A stretch of DNA of 64,000 nt. Source: Seminavis robusta. Taxonomy: Eukaryota > Bacillariophyta > Bacillariophyceae > Naviculales > Naviculaceae. The stretch spans positions 1 through 64,000 of the forward strand of contig CAICTM010000209.1 of NCBI GenBank assembly GCA_903772945.1. Direction: 5' to 3'. Shown piece after piece: positions 39,631 through 50,946 of this stretch; position 1 is the stretch's first letter; the number at the start of each line of letters is the position of its first letter. Below the pieces are notes generated by a model that did no database searches, was not told where the DNA came from, and worked only from the letters and a program-made list of their open reading frames with translations. The position numbers and the translations under genes are program-made.

Positions 39631-42243
39631 ATGACAAACACCATGACGAGGTTGTTGTTAGCCCTTGTTTGCTGCATTGCTGGTACTGGTAGCCTCAGCC
39701 ATGCCAAGCCGCACAGTACGAACTTTGTCCACGAGCGAAGGAAACATGAAAGTCGCCATCGGATGTCCATGATCCAAGAGCTGTTGCCTCGAACGGCATC
39801 GTACGACGATGAAGACAAGGAAGATATGCCATCCAGAAAAAGGAGCAAGCATCATGAAACACGTGCCAAAGAAAAACTGCAGAAGAGGAAAGCATCTAAG
39901 AGTGACGGCAGCACCACCAGCACCAGCAAGGATGCTGCCAAGCAGAAGCAGAGCAAGAGCAAAAGCAAGAGCAGTCAGAAGAGCTACAATCCACCCACGT
40001 CTCTGTCACCAGTCTTTTACACTACGGTACCTCCACAAGGCTCCATTCCAACCTTTCCTCCCTTTGATAGGCCGAGACCTTCAGGCAATGAAACCGAATC
40101 AGAAGAAGAAAAGGAAGAGGAGGAAGAAAAACATACCCCGTCTCCAGTTCCAGAGGATGAGGAGAGCTCGAGTAGTGGCCCCAGTAGCTCGAGAAGCAAA
40201 GGCAAAATGAAGATGGGAGGAGGAGGTGACATGAAAATGACTGGCATGGGTGGCAGCAGCAAAACTAGCTCTAGCACGTCTCAAAAGTCCAAAAAGATGA
40301 AGACAATGAGTGGCAGCAAAATGAATAAGAAGATGAATAATAAGATGAGTAGCAAGACTCGCAACGGTGGCTCTACCGGCCATCCAACCTTTTTAAAGCC
40401 CACTGGTCCAGAACCGACCGTAAAACCCACGCTGCCCTTTGGAGAAATGACGGCTCAGCCAACTGCCAAGATGGCGCTTCAAACGGAGGAACCAACCGAA
40501 GGCAATGCGACTGCAATATCCACAATTCCTCCCACCATCGTAACTACTGGTGAGGCTACTGCAGGAGGCCCCGTTGTATTCACCTTGTCTCCAACCATTA
40601 CAACGACCGCCATCGATCCCAATGAGAGTAATGGAACCATCATGGAGGCTCCAGGCGGAAAGAACAATGACACGGAGACAACCATGGGCCCTACCAACAA
40701 TGGCACATCCACCATTGCTCCCATTGACAACAACAACTCTACTACCAACAACACCAGCATTACATTGTCACCCACAACTATTCTTCGTGCACCCAAGAAG
40801 GAAGACTTGGAAAGTCTGCAACACAACAGTATGGAAGAACCAAAAGACAACGCTACCACCAGTTATATGATGGAAGCACCAACCGTATACTGGTCCATGG
40901 ATACTACCACGGATGATGACAACATGACTGTTGCAATGATGGCTCGAAGTGCACCCATCATGAAACGAGCCCAAAATGTGCCAGACGAAACTGTCGAACC
41001 AGATGTCGATTACGAAAATGAGCAATGGATCTTGGTGGGAACTCCATTGCAGGGGCGGGCCACTGTTCGAGACCGTTTCGGATACAAGGTCAGCCTTTCC
41101 AGTGATGCGGGCATGCTGGCGGTGTCCACCGGTATGGGATCACCCATGTACGTCTACAAACTGGATACCAGTAGTAGTGAGGATGACCAATGGATGCCAG
41201 TGGACTTGAGTGGCATCGAGTCGGATGGTATCCTGACACTCAGCGGGGATGGATCCACGTTGGCGGTCAAGACGAGAACACAAGTTCTCATGTACAAGCG
41301 CATTGAGCAAGGTGATGGAACCGTTCAATGGATACGTTTGGGAAGTGCCCTGGAGAAAATCGACACTGACATGTCCACGACGACAATGATGGTCGTCAAA
41401 GACCTCTCTGCGATTCCCTCCCGGTTTGGTGAAGCGGTCGCCCTGAGCCATGATGGAAGGACTGTAGCGATTGGGGACCAAGCGGACAAGAACATGACGG
41501 GATGGGCACAAGTTTACACATTTGATGGCAACCAATGGGGTCCTCTCGGTGCAGAGTCCTTTGTGGGATTTGAAAATGGGGACCACTTTGGCAGTAGTTT
41601 GGCGCTGAGTCGTGACGGGAGAACACTGGCCGTTTGTGGTACGCAGAATTCCTACATTGATGGGCCGGGATACTGTCAGATTCATCGATACAGCGATGCT
41701 CATACCAGCTGGATACAGTTAGGACTGGACATTTCGGGTCAAGGCCAGTTGGATTCTTTTGGTCGCAGCGTGGCACTTTCGTCCGACGGAAACACGTTGG
41801 CTGTGAGTGCAGATGGTCGTGATGTAGGCAACCTGAAGGATGTTGGACGTGTCTATACCTTTGCGTACGACCCCAACGACAAGTATTGGCCCCGGTTGGG
41901 AAGGATGATTAACGGCGACGAGGAGAATCAGCGTTTGGGGCATTCCATTGACCTTTCTAGTGATGGCACTATGCTCGTTGTTGGAGCCTGGGCTCAAGGT
42001 CATCCACTGGAAGGGTACGCAGCAGTTTACCAACTTCAGACGACCACTACTGCGGAGGCAGAGAGTAGGGAGGAATGGGTTCAGGTTGGTCAACTTCTTA
42101 CAAACGGCAACAATTTTGACAACTTTGGTGGGTCCGTGAGCATGTCCTCGGATGGCACGACAGTGGCCGTCGGAGCGTACAACTTTGGAGTAACAGCGCT
42201 TGAGTTTATTGGGCAAGCGACAGTCTTCACGCTATCGCAATAA
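39631..42243 (+). CDS. Secreted seven-bladed propeller protein with Lys/Ser/Thr-rich region
   Basis: The product is 870 aa from this Met, which starts a good signal peptide (LLLALVCCIAGTGSLSHA). The frame opens 18 codons earlier. Residues about 40-260 are Lys/Ser-rich with Met-Lys-Met patches (KMKMGGGGDMKMTGMGG). A Thr/Asn/Pro region follows. From about 470 come seven repeats of the pattern FG.S[VL].LS.DG.T[LM]AV[GS]: 'FGYKVSLSSDAGMLAV', 'ILTLSGDGSTLAV', 'FGEAVALSHDGRTVAI', 'FGSSLALSRDGRTLAV', 'FGRSVALSSDGNTLAV', 'LGHSIDLSSDGTMLVV', 'FGGSVSMSSDGTTVAV'. Seven units suggest a closed seven-bladed beta propeller. The long-chain Lys/Ser part recalls silica-associated diatom proteins; a wall or matrix role is speculative. 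Confidence 0.8.
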   Translation: MTNTMTRLLLALVCCIAGTGSLSHAKPHSTNFVHERRKHESRHRMSMIQELLPRTASYDDEDKEDMPSRKRSKHHETRAKEKLQKRKASKSDGSTTSTSKDAAKQKQSKSKSKSSQKSYNPPTSLSPVFYTTVPPQGSIPTFPPFDRPRPSGNETESEEEKEEEEEKHTPSPVPEDEESSSSGPSSSRSKGKMKMGGGGDMKMTGMGGSSKTSSSTSQKSKKMKTMSGSKMNKKMNNKMSSKTRNGGSTGHPTFLKPTGPEPTVKPTLPFGEMTAQPTAKMALQTEEPTEGNATAISTIPPTIVTTGEATAGGPVVFTLSPTITTTAIDPNESNGTIMEAPGGKNNDTETTMGPTNNGTSTIAPIDNNNSTTNNTSITLSPTTILRAPKKEDLESLQHNSMEEPKDNATTSYMMEAPTVYWSMDTTTDDDNMTVAMMARSAPIMKRAQNVPDETVEPDVDYENEQWILVGTPLQGRATVRDRFGYKVSLSSDAGMLAVSTGMGSPMYVYKLDTSSSEDDQWMPVDLSGIESDGILTLSGDGSTLAVKTRTQVLMYKRIEQGDGTVQWIRLGSALEKIDTDMSTTTMMVVKDLSAIPSRFGEAVALSHDGRTVAIGDQADKNMTGWAQVYTFDGNQWGPLGAESFVGFENGDHFGSSLALSRDGRTLAVCGTQNSYIDGPGYCQIHRYSDAHTSWIQLGLDISGQGQLDSFGRSVALSSDGNTLAVSADGRDVGNLKDVGRVYTFAYDPNDKYWPRLGRMINGDEENQRLGHSIDLSSDGTMLVVGAWAQGHPLEGYAAVYQLQTTTTAEAESREEWVQVGQLLTNGNNFDNFGGSVSMSSDGTTVAVGAYNFGVTALEFIGQATVFTLSQ

Positions 42244-42885
42244 GGGCAAGCACAATCGAGCTGAACAAGGGAAGAGGGACGTTGGAATCGAATCCAAGCA
42301 CGCGGCGGCTTTTTACACCATATCAAGGCCGACCTGCAAGCCAGGACGAGCTCTCCGTGCCGTGCTTGAGCAAACGAATGTTGGGGGTGGAGCAGAAAAC
42401 GTAGTGGTAGGCACTTGCTTCAACCTGAATGCTGTCTCATTGCGGCAAGGTCAAGTGCGTCAGGTTCATGACAGAAATCAGAGTGCAGGCAATGGAGCGT
42501 TCATGTAAGACAATTCACGACCGACTACGAAGGGGTGCCAGCTTTACCTTTATACCTTTCAAGTTTGCACGGAAGTAGCGTTGGTTGGATTATTCTCCAG
42601 CGTGCCTTCGACGCTTCCAAAGTGACGGATTGGATGACTCTCTAGTCTCTCTTGGCCAAGAGCTAGCCTACAAGTTGGGCTTGGCTAGCTACTATACATA
42701 CATAAATACACAAAACCTGCTACAGTATTGTAGATATCAATTTGGGAAAAACTAAAACTAACTGAGTGCGCACTGCATATACCTGGCCGCCCCCGATCCA
42801 TAGTTTAGAAAAGTGCAAAATGTTTCAACGCAGCGTTTGCGGCCACATCAACACGGCCCTCAAAGACAACAAGAGGCTGGCTGTG
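42244..42885. other. Intergenic between convergent genes
   Basis: No gene recognised; CTAGCTA words near 42660-42695. Confidence 0.5.
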
Positions 42886-45072
42886 TTACCTCTTCCTCAT
42901 CAGAACAAATCCAGCCACCACAGCAACAATGGCAACGGCAACAGACGCTTTGAAGTAAGGGCTTCCAATGATGGAAGGCTTCTCTTCTTCGGTGCTTACA
43001 GACAGGTCTGAGGCCACCATTTTGGTGCAGATTGGGTGATAAATATGTTTGTTTTCCAAAAAAGTCTCAACTGCCAACTCAGATGCCATCTTTGATTGGA
43101 ATAAAGCTCTGTACAAAGGCCTTGTGAACTTGGAAGGGAATGGCATGAGCAAAGGTGAGAAAGTGATTCACTGTGGAACCTGGAATGGTTGTGCTCTGGT
43201 ACATACCTTCATGCGTCCCTGTGTGGTGGCAAAACGAATTGCAATTGGAATAATGTCCTTGTCTTCTGCTGCGATGGCTAGTTTGCAAAAACGGAATAGC
43301 ACCTCTGAGTTTTTGGTCGACTCAAACCCATACTGCAGTTTCATAGCTTTGAGAGTGTCAAGTTTGAGTGGTTGGTCTTCACACAAATCCAAGAGAGCAT
43401 CCAAAAAGCATGTTTTCTGGTTGGACGACCAGTCATTCAGGTTTTCGCTGGGGGCCACATTGCCAGATCTGTCAACCTCAAACCATTCAATGGCAAGTTT
43501 TTCAGAAGCTTCTGCCAGTGTTCGATCGAATTGTGGCTTTTCTGGGGGCATACCTGGGGTGTATAACCATGTATTCCAGTCAAAGTCCTTGACGCTGGCA
43601 TTGCCTTTGAAGTGTTGATTGAAGAATGATCTGAACTCCTCCGATGTCACAGTTTTCGACGCAAATTGGGCCACATAAGCCTGAAAGAACTTTTCAAATT
43701 CAGGAGTCCCAACACGCGTCTCGAGTGCAAACAAAAGGTTGAAACCCTTTTCATAGGCAACTCGTGAGTAGGACTCATCGGGATCTTTATCTCCAATGTC
43801 CAGAACCAGACGACTGAATCCATCGGGCATTTGCCTGACTGTATCTTTAAGAGCCTTGTATCCACCAATGGCATCAAAATGCAAGAACTTGTTGTCTTTG
43901 TGAATTCGTGCCATGATTTTCCTTTGGAACCATGTTGTCCACCCTTCATTCAGCCAGAAGTGATCCCAAGTTGCATTGGCTGGCATGATGTATGTATAGA
44001 AGGCATACGCAAATAAATGAGATTCTGGAATTGCAGTGCATCTGAATAAAAGCATCAATCATTGACTTACTAACGAGATTCCCCGTCCAAGAGTGAGCTA
44101 GAGTTGAATGAAAAGAAAGACATGCAGAAGTCAGAAAAGCAAATTATGACGATTCCAGCTCAACTCATGTAACGTACCAATTTCATGTGCCACAACATCG
44201 GCCAATGATCGATCCCCAGCAAGCAAAGTGGGCGTCACAAAAGTCAGACAGGGATTCTCCATTCCTCCGTACGGGAACGATGGCGGCAGGCACAATAGAT
44301 CGTAGCGACCCCAGACATATGGTTTTCCAGCAATTTCTTCGGCCATTTGGAGAAACTCTTCGGTTTGTGCAAATTCCCAGGCAGCCTGTTGGACAACCGA
44401 TGGTTCACTCCAGACGGCACATCGTTCACTGATTTCCAGTTTGGCCAATTCTCCCACGGCCATGGCAATGAGATAACTGGAAATTGGTACGGGTTGATCC
44501 CAATGAAAAACTTTGGTGGTTGCCAAGGTTTCGTCCTTTTTCATGACTGCCGACATGACACAAGTGGCCCAGCTAGGAACCGTGACCTTGGCGGTGTAGG
44601 TCGCCTTGATTCCGGGTCTATCCTGACAGGGGATCAAAGCTCTGGCATGAATGGCTTGGCATTGTGTAAAGAGATAGGGATACTTGGCTCCTGCCGTTTG
44701 TTCGGGTGGCAGCCATTGGACCGCACTGGATTGTTGGGTGGTTTCATAGGTCACCGTGATCTTTTCGATGGATGTCGTTGGCAAACGAATGCTCAACTTT
44801 TGACCCAAATGCAGTTTGTTGGGGATCACCGAGTGGTGGGTGAAAGACAATGCCTCACCCGTTTTGGCATGCTCCACTTTGAGAACCTTTAAAAAGTTGG
44901 TATCCAGACAAACCACAGTGGCCCCAGGAGTGGCATACTCCAAAGTGTAGGTAGCAGATGCACGCAGGATGCTTTTTTCGAAGTCCACAGTCACTTCCCA
45001 ATCAATGTGCTTGACAGCAATCACATTGGGATCGGACAAAGAGGAACGATCTTCAGGAGCAGCAGAAGCCAT
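42886..45072 (-). CDS. M1 aminopeptidase, LTA4-hydrolase type, with C-terminal membrane anchor
   Basis: Four exons are predicted: 45072-44178, 44097-44071 (only 27 nt), 43979-43207 and 43128-42886, with introns of 80, 91 and 78 nt, giving 645 aa. The spliced reading contains the GGMEN exopeptidase motif (about 270) and HEIAHSWTGNLV...NEGWTTW, an exact HEXXH-x18-E zinc site (H296, E297, H300, E319). Length and the C-terminal helical domain (TTQGRMK joined to FTRPLYRAL) fit the leukotriene A4 hydrolase/aminopeptidase B group. It removes N-terminal residues from peptides; epoxide hydrolase activity cannot be judged. The last 22 residues are a hydrophobic helix plus MRKR, as in tail-anchored proteins, and unusual for this normally soluble family. 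Divergent from the lumen-protein gene. Confidence 0.9.
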
Positions 45073-45314
45073 TGCTTAATCAACTACAGTACTGTAGTAA
45101 CAGGAATGATAGTTTTCGTTGACCGATCGAAGGTTCTTTCTTTAGGAGCAGAGGCAATGGGAGCAATCACGATCATGCGATGGGTGATGGGTGTGTCCGT
45201 TGGGCGTTGTCGCATTGACACGTGTAAATCGTCAGCGACCTTACAAAAGATCCAAAAGATCGCCTCTTCACAGCGTTTTGTTTTTCCTCGCCCTCTTTTA
45301 TCTTTCCAGAGCAG

Positions 45315-46149
45315 ATGACAATGATGGCAATAAGACACCTCTCCGTGGCTCTGAGTATTCTACTACTGTTGACAACCTGCTTTTCTCCCTGTCATGGTTG
45401 GAATAGCAATCATGGGCCAGTCAAACCCAGAGCGTGGCACAAAACCATCCAGAAAGTAGCCACCAATGCAGCCGTTGCCACCACGATTTATTGTGGCATC
45501 ATGCTTCCCCATGACGCAGCGTTTGCCGATGCCTCTTCTTCGTTTTCGGAGGAACAGCTGCGGCAAAGTTTGAAACCTGCCACCGAGTCGAGACCTCAGA
45601 TCATGCTGCAAGGTCCACCACCGACTCAACAACAATATGTGCCCATTGAAAACCAGCCAATTGTACAGGGTAAGTAATCATGGATCTGACTAGATGGGGT
45701 TAAAAGTATGGTGTTCCGTTACCTTTCTCATGCAGTTCCTGTCATTTTCCTTTTTCATATTCTTATTAGGCCTACTGTCATTGTCCAACCCCAAATCAGA
45801 GATACGCCCCGCTTTTACGGATACCATTGTCATTACCATTCGAGACTATACCCAACCCGACACGGTTCTGGGAGGAGCCCGCATACCCGTTTCCAAGGCA
45901 CGGTTTCCATTGGCATTTCGACTATATCCCAAAAATATATTGGCAAACCAGCAAGCTACGTGGAATGAAAAAACCAGTCAAGGCGGGGATGTGCTGGTCA
46001 AAGCGTGGCTGTGTCCCGAAGAGAATCCAAAATGTTCCGAAACCGAAAGTCGCATGCAAGCGGCAGGAGTGGCCAAACTAATACGCAATCTACCAGGACT
46101 GGCTACTGGTGAAACCATTCGTGCACCGGCGTCCTTGTCTCTGCAATAG
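45315..46149 (+). CDS. Probable thylakoid-lumen protein, YbaY-like domain possible
   Basis: Two exons, 45315-45669 and 45770-46149, with a 100-nt intron (GTAAGT...TTAG), give 244 aa. The N-terminus reads as three-part plastid targeting. It has a signal peptide (LSVALSILLLLTTCFSPCHG) followed by an aromatic +1 residue, a basic transit-like stretch (KPRAWHKTIQK), then a second hydrophobic segment ending in AFA|DAS. That pattern predicts the thylakoid lumen of a secondary plastid. The C-terminal domain (VITIRDYTQPDTVLGGARIP...FPLAFRLYP...VLVKAWLC) weakly recalls YbaY-type lipoprotein domains (V.V.DvSl.D....A....p....pF.l.y). The function is unknown. Confidence 0.75.
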
Positions 46150-46514
46150 TATAGCAGAGCTCTTGCTTGGGACTGTGGGAAGAAAAAGCCAAGTAGTTAA
46201 GCGCGCTACTACTATAAGGGTTTTGCGAGTCCATTCCTTCAGTGCATCGTCGTTCCTTCCCGAAGTATCGAGAGAATGCCTTTTGTGCCGAAGCCAGCTC
46301 TAATGTAGTTTATTAGAGAAGAACAGTTGCTCTTCTCACAGATAAGGTACCATGACGTTCACACAGTGTTTTCTATCAGATCGTGTCTCGAACGAAATCT
46401 AGCTTAGGCATGCAGCATGCACCAGGTAACTCCGACAAAAAATGAAGTACAACCCACAGCAAAACTCTTCACTCCAGTCTTGTTGTCGTAAAAAACTGTC
46501 CCACCAATTAGTAC
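46150..46514. other. Intergenic between convergent genes, nothing recognised
   Basis: Short 3' flank region with no gene or repeat. Confidence 0.5.
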
Positions 46515-47740
46515 TTACTTTCTCAATGACACTTCGTCCTCCTCCAAAGTAGCAATGATGTCTCTTGATGATTCTTCACCACTACCTTTGTCATCATGAT
46601 CATTGTCGTCATCATCGTTATCATTGTTTGGGTGTGTGAGCTGGTCAATGGCCGACCGGAGTTCATCACTGATTCCATGTGTCATTTCGGTCCATTCTTG
46701 CGTCAAATCTTGTCCAATATCTTCCAACTCGTGCGCAATGTCATCGAGTGTGGTAACGGGAAAGAGTCCATCCTCTGGAATCAAGCATTCTTCTTCCATT
46801 CCCGTCACACAATACGGTTCGGCGGCAGGAGTCGTAGTAGTACTAGTTGCGGATAGTGATTGTTGTAGTGGTTCGTCTTGCTGCTGTGGTGACTGATCCT
46901 CAGTAGTACTAGTAGCAGTAGTTGGATAATCCTTGGCGGATCCTGCCATGACACTGAGAATCATGGTCCAAAAGAGCCCACACACGCTCAAAAAGGGAAT
47001 CTGCAAGTCTTCGGCAGAAATGAAAATTGGACAAATTGCACGGGGATCCAAAAGAGCAGATTGCGTTTCATGAGTGGCAAAAAAGTCTGTTGGGCTCGTT
47101 GTACAGTACCCTCCCACGTCAAGCCTTGCACAAAACTGGTGACACCAAAAAAGACGGGATAGTACAGAAGTGGGACAATGATCAATTGACTGACCAATGT
47201 TTGTTCCACCGCCGCGGCGTTCGTCATGGGCAACATGCCAGCTAGAAATTGTCCCTGACAGACTTGCACGACCAGTGGATAGAGCACATGCTGACTGGCG
47301 CGGTAGGCGGCGTCAAAGAGCGCAAAGGAAATGGCACGTCGTTTGTCATGCTGGTAGTCATCGTCATCATCATCGTTATTAGTAATAGCAGTGGTGGATT
47401 GCGCAATCCAATCTCCCGTCCAAGCCAAGCAAGCTCCCGTCATCATTTTGGTGGGCAGTGGATGAGCTGCCAGTGTGGACATGTACATGCCAAAGATACC
47501 ATTATTGCCTGGAGGGGTTGACGCTACAACCGAAGAACTCAGAGTAGTGCTGCTGGTGCTGCTGATGGGCACTAACAAGGAATCCAAGTGACTCCATGCT
47601 TCTAGTGGACCGCTACTGCTCAGAGTTGTAACTAGAGACTCGTGCAGCGGTAATAAGACATGATGAAGACCAGATACCCTCTCTGCTGGGAATACCAGGA
47701 CTATAACTGCAATCAGCCAAATTCTTGTCATGGTCGCCAT
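46515..47740 (-). CDS. Mpv17/PMP22-family membrane protein with apparent frameshift
   Basis: Residues with family character include HPLPTKMMTGACLAWTGDWI near the start of the domain, then the central DAAYRASQHVLYPL. The signature LLFWIPVQFVQFSFLP matches the W.P.Q..NF..VP core of Mpv17, PMP22 and Sym1. Just after it, near 47011-47016, the frame ends at once (KTCRFPF). The expected continuation (EDLQIPFLSVCGLFWTMIL) lies in the adjacent frame, which then runs about 135 more residues to 46515 with an acidic tail. One missing base explains this; it may be an assembly error or a real mutation. A splice from GTGCAA to TTGCAG was considered but would delete the signature. This Met gives a signal peptide (IWLIAVIVLVFPAERVSG); the frame opens at 47872. 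Confidence 0.7.
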
Positions 47741-48250
47741 TCGTTGGCGACAAGATCTCATCTTTGCCGAGCTCTGCAGATGCAGCGGCCAAACTTTTAT
47801 GCATTCATCACTTGCAATTGGTAGGGTTGCGTTCGCACTCGGCTCCTCGAGAAGGCGACAGGATGGTGTCATGCTGGTCCTGCATGCATGGTTTCACCGA
47901 CCAAGCAAGGGTTGGAGTGAAAGAAGCTTGGTGTCAAATAAAAACTATCCACGAATGAGCTTCCGAATCTTGAACACGTATGCAAACAACATCTCTGTGC
48001 ATTCACCAAACCACAATCGCCAACGGGAAGAGACAACGGATGCTGTTATGGAGCGCCACATTCCAACGCCCCCATTCAAGTTCGTTCCACAGCTCCCCGG
48101 AGTTCAGCTTCCATGCTACCCGGTATGCGAGCAAAGTACCCAAGGCCTCACACCAGGCTTAGCTAGCTAGCATCCAACAGCAGCATTCTTTGTTGGCAGC
48201 AACTAATTCCCACCCCTTCTTCCTCTCGAGTTCGAACACAACATCGCAAC
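47741..48250. other. Divergent upstream region, Mpv17-like / PhoD-like
   Basis: Shared intergenic DNA of divergent genes. The first 132 bp is open in frame with the Mpv17-like gene and might be a longer N-terminus. A GCTAGCTAG word occurs near 48162. Nothing else recognised. Confidence 0.5.
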
Positions 48251-50397
48251 ATGGTCCAACTGTCCACCTATAGCTGCAGTACCCTTGCAACAGTGCTCGT
48301 TGCCATACTCCTGTATCCCTATTCCAGACACAACCAGAGGCGTGTTGCTTCCGCCAGAGCCCTTCAAGCCAGATACGAACGTCTGCTGCAAGAACCACCG
48401 GTTGCTGAATCATCATCCTCTCCGTTTTTCCAACATGGAGTGGCATCCTTTGATCCATCCTCCAACCAAGTCATTCTGTGGACTCGTGTCACGGATGCTA
48501 CCTTGCCATCGCAACTCTCCGTCGTTTGGACTCTAGCAACTGATGAAGCATTTTCCTTTGTGGTGGATTCCTCCATTGCCACCACTACGGCCGATCAAGA
48601 CTACACGGTTCGAGTGAATATTAATGGTGGATTGCAGCCCTACACTTTTTACTACTACAAATTCACTTACTGTCCTAGTACTGGCAGTTCTGGTTGCGTG
48701 GACTCCATCACGGGACGGACCAAAACGGCTCCTGCCGTTCCTCCTGCTTCCGCTGATGCCGCCGCTGCTGATGCTGCTGACGTTCCGGCACAAGCAATAT
48801 TTCCACAGATTCGCTTTGCGACTGTTTCCTGTGCGACGCTGCAGTGGGGTTGGTTCCATGCCTACGAGCAAATTGCCCGTCGCGACGATGTGGATGCCGT
48901 CTTGCATTTGGGGGATTACATTTATGAACATGCACCGGGAGAGTATGGGGATATCCGGGATCACGAACCACCCAAGCGGACCGTTACCTTGTCCGATTAT
49001 CGCATACGATATGCACAGGTACGTACAGTAAGAATGGAATGGAATGGAATGGAATGAAATGGCACGTACTTGATGGATGGATGTTTGTTTGTCGTATATT
49101 TGGCCAAAACAAAAGCAGGCACCAAACCACGTTTTCTTGTTCATGCCCTATAGTATCGAAGGGAAGAATCCTTGCAAAAACTACACCAACAGTATCCTTT
49201 CATTACGTTATGGGATGACCACGAATTTGTCAACAATGCCTGGACATTTGGATCTCCAGAACATGACCCAGAAACAGAAGGAGACTATGTGGATCGAAAA
49301 CTTGCAGCAGTGCAAGCATACCGTGAATGGCTTCCCTTTCGGGAGAGAGCCGAAGGTGAAAGCTTGGATGGGGATGAGTCTTATGACGATCTAGTAGACA
49401 ATGACGACAACAATGATCGCAAAAGACGGCTCAATGAGGAGGAATCAGTGTCATACCCGATCACCCCCGATTTGCCGTTTGGTGTCTCCCGAAAACTTCA
49501 GTATGGTAACTTGATTGACATTATCGTTATTGACAATCGCATCCTTCATCGAGATGAGCAGCGTGGAGCATTTGACGGAGGAAACGCCATGTTTCTTCCT
49601 AGCTACTACGACACGGATCACGACATGGTGGGCGAAGAACAAAAGATTTGGATCAAACGGAATCTCAAAAGATCCAAAGCAAAGTGGAAGATTCTGGCAC
49701 AGACGGTTCTACTGTCCCCCGTCTCGCTTGCGGGACTGTTCTCTCACAGTAGCGAAGGATGGGATGGATACCACGCAGACAGGGCGGAATTGATGGATCA
49801 TATTGCCGACAATCACATTGACAATGTTGTGATACTTGCAGGGGATATTCATGCCACCATCATTTCGGATGTTCCCAAAGAAAAAACGGGAGATTTGCAA
49901 ACATGGGGAGATTGGTTGGTGCGCTGGCCAAGGGCATTTCTGTCAAAAAAGTACACATCCATTGCGGTGGAGTTTGTCGTTACTTCGGTCACGTCAATTA
50001 CTCTTATTACAGAGAACGCTGGTTTCATCCCGTTTGCCGAGGAAATTGTTGATTGGCTATTTGCAGGCCCCGGTCTCGGCATTAACCGGCATGGACAATT
50101 CATTGAAACGCTCAACTGGGGTACGTCATCGTTCCTTTTCCAAATGTGCTGCTACCAACAGCATTTCCTCATCTTTCTGCGTCTGCCTCTCATCCCGGTA
50201 CAGGCTACCAAATAATTGACTTTCAACCTGAGAAGGTGCAAGCCGATATTTACTTTACTGGCGATCCAAAGCAAGAAGTCGACGATAGGCCCGATGCAAA
50301 GAGGTATCAAAGGTCATACTTCAGTTTAGATGGGGACAACTTTGTTCAGCTGAGCTACGAACCAACCGAGCCACTGGATGGTGGATCCCAATACTAG
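48251..50397 (+). CDS. PhoD-type alkaline phosphatase / phosphodiesterase
   Basis: Three exons, 48251-49018, 49154-50120 and 50204-50397 (introns 135 and 83 nt), give 642 aa. An N-terminal hydrophobic segment (LATVLVAILLYPY) suggests secretion or membrane anchoring. An N-terminal beta domain (FFQHGVASFDPSSNQVILWT) precedes the metallophosphatase core: HLGDYIYEH, then across the first splice YRREESLQKLHQQYPFITLW with WDDHEFVNN, and ILAGDIHATI. These are PhoD hallmarks; relatives are Ca2+/Fe-dependent extracellular enzymes that release phosphate from esters. The acidic loop around DDLVDNDDNND is an insertion. The second splice restores NWGYQIIDFQPEKVQADIYF. Likely a phosphate-scavenging enzyme; regulation is not visible. 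Confidence 0.9.
49033..49062. repeat. GGAAT pentamer microsatellite in PhoD intron 1
   Basis: About five tandem GGAAT units, entirely intronic. Confidence 0.85.
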
Positions 50398-50946
50398 TAT
50401 ACGTAGCTCGATGGCTGCAAGGCCCCACGACCAATCTGCATATTCTATTCTGGACTGTTTGATTGCATGGGTTTGCCCCCACTCGGTACAGTACCACCTG
50501 ATTCCGCACTAAGACACCTTGGCATAATTGTCCAAAAGATGAAGAGCGAGAGAACGATCACGATGAGTGTGGGAGCAGGTTGGAAATCTCCGAGCTACAA
50601 GAACGCCATGATCGGATTTGGCGGTTTCCTGCGCTGACAGAACGTTTGAACGAGCAACCCCTAGAGGAAAAGCTGGAACCGCATTGTAAAATATTGGGGC
50701 ACTAATGCAAAGAATTGTAGTTATCTGGACTATCCGTTGTTTGCGGGCCAGGACGAACAGAATCGTGTCGTTTTCAGCCATGCAGTCTTCTCGGCATGTA
50801 GGCTGAGATGAATCAGAGAGGGATGAGAAGAACGGTGTCGTTTTCAGTCAGCAAGTGTTCGACATGTATACGCCGTAATGGATCAGGGAGTGATGGGAGC
50901 TTCAAGGCCAAGCTGGGCCAGCAAAACCTAACAAGCGAGGCATGTC
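50398..50946. other. Intergenic between convergent genes, nothing recognised
   Basis: Contains two related stretches GTGTCGTTTTCAG.CA near 50766 and 50835, a likely short local duplication. No gene. Confidence 0.5.

Noticed and set aside
46988-47035. A 41-nt GT-CAG intron to repair the Mpv17 frame
   Set aside because: It would remove the conserved VQFVQF signature itself and is shorter than any other intron in the window.
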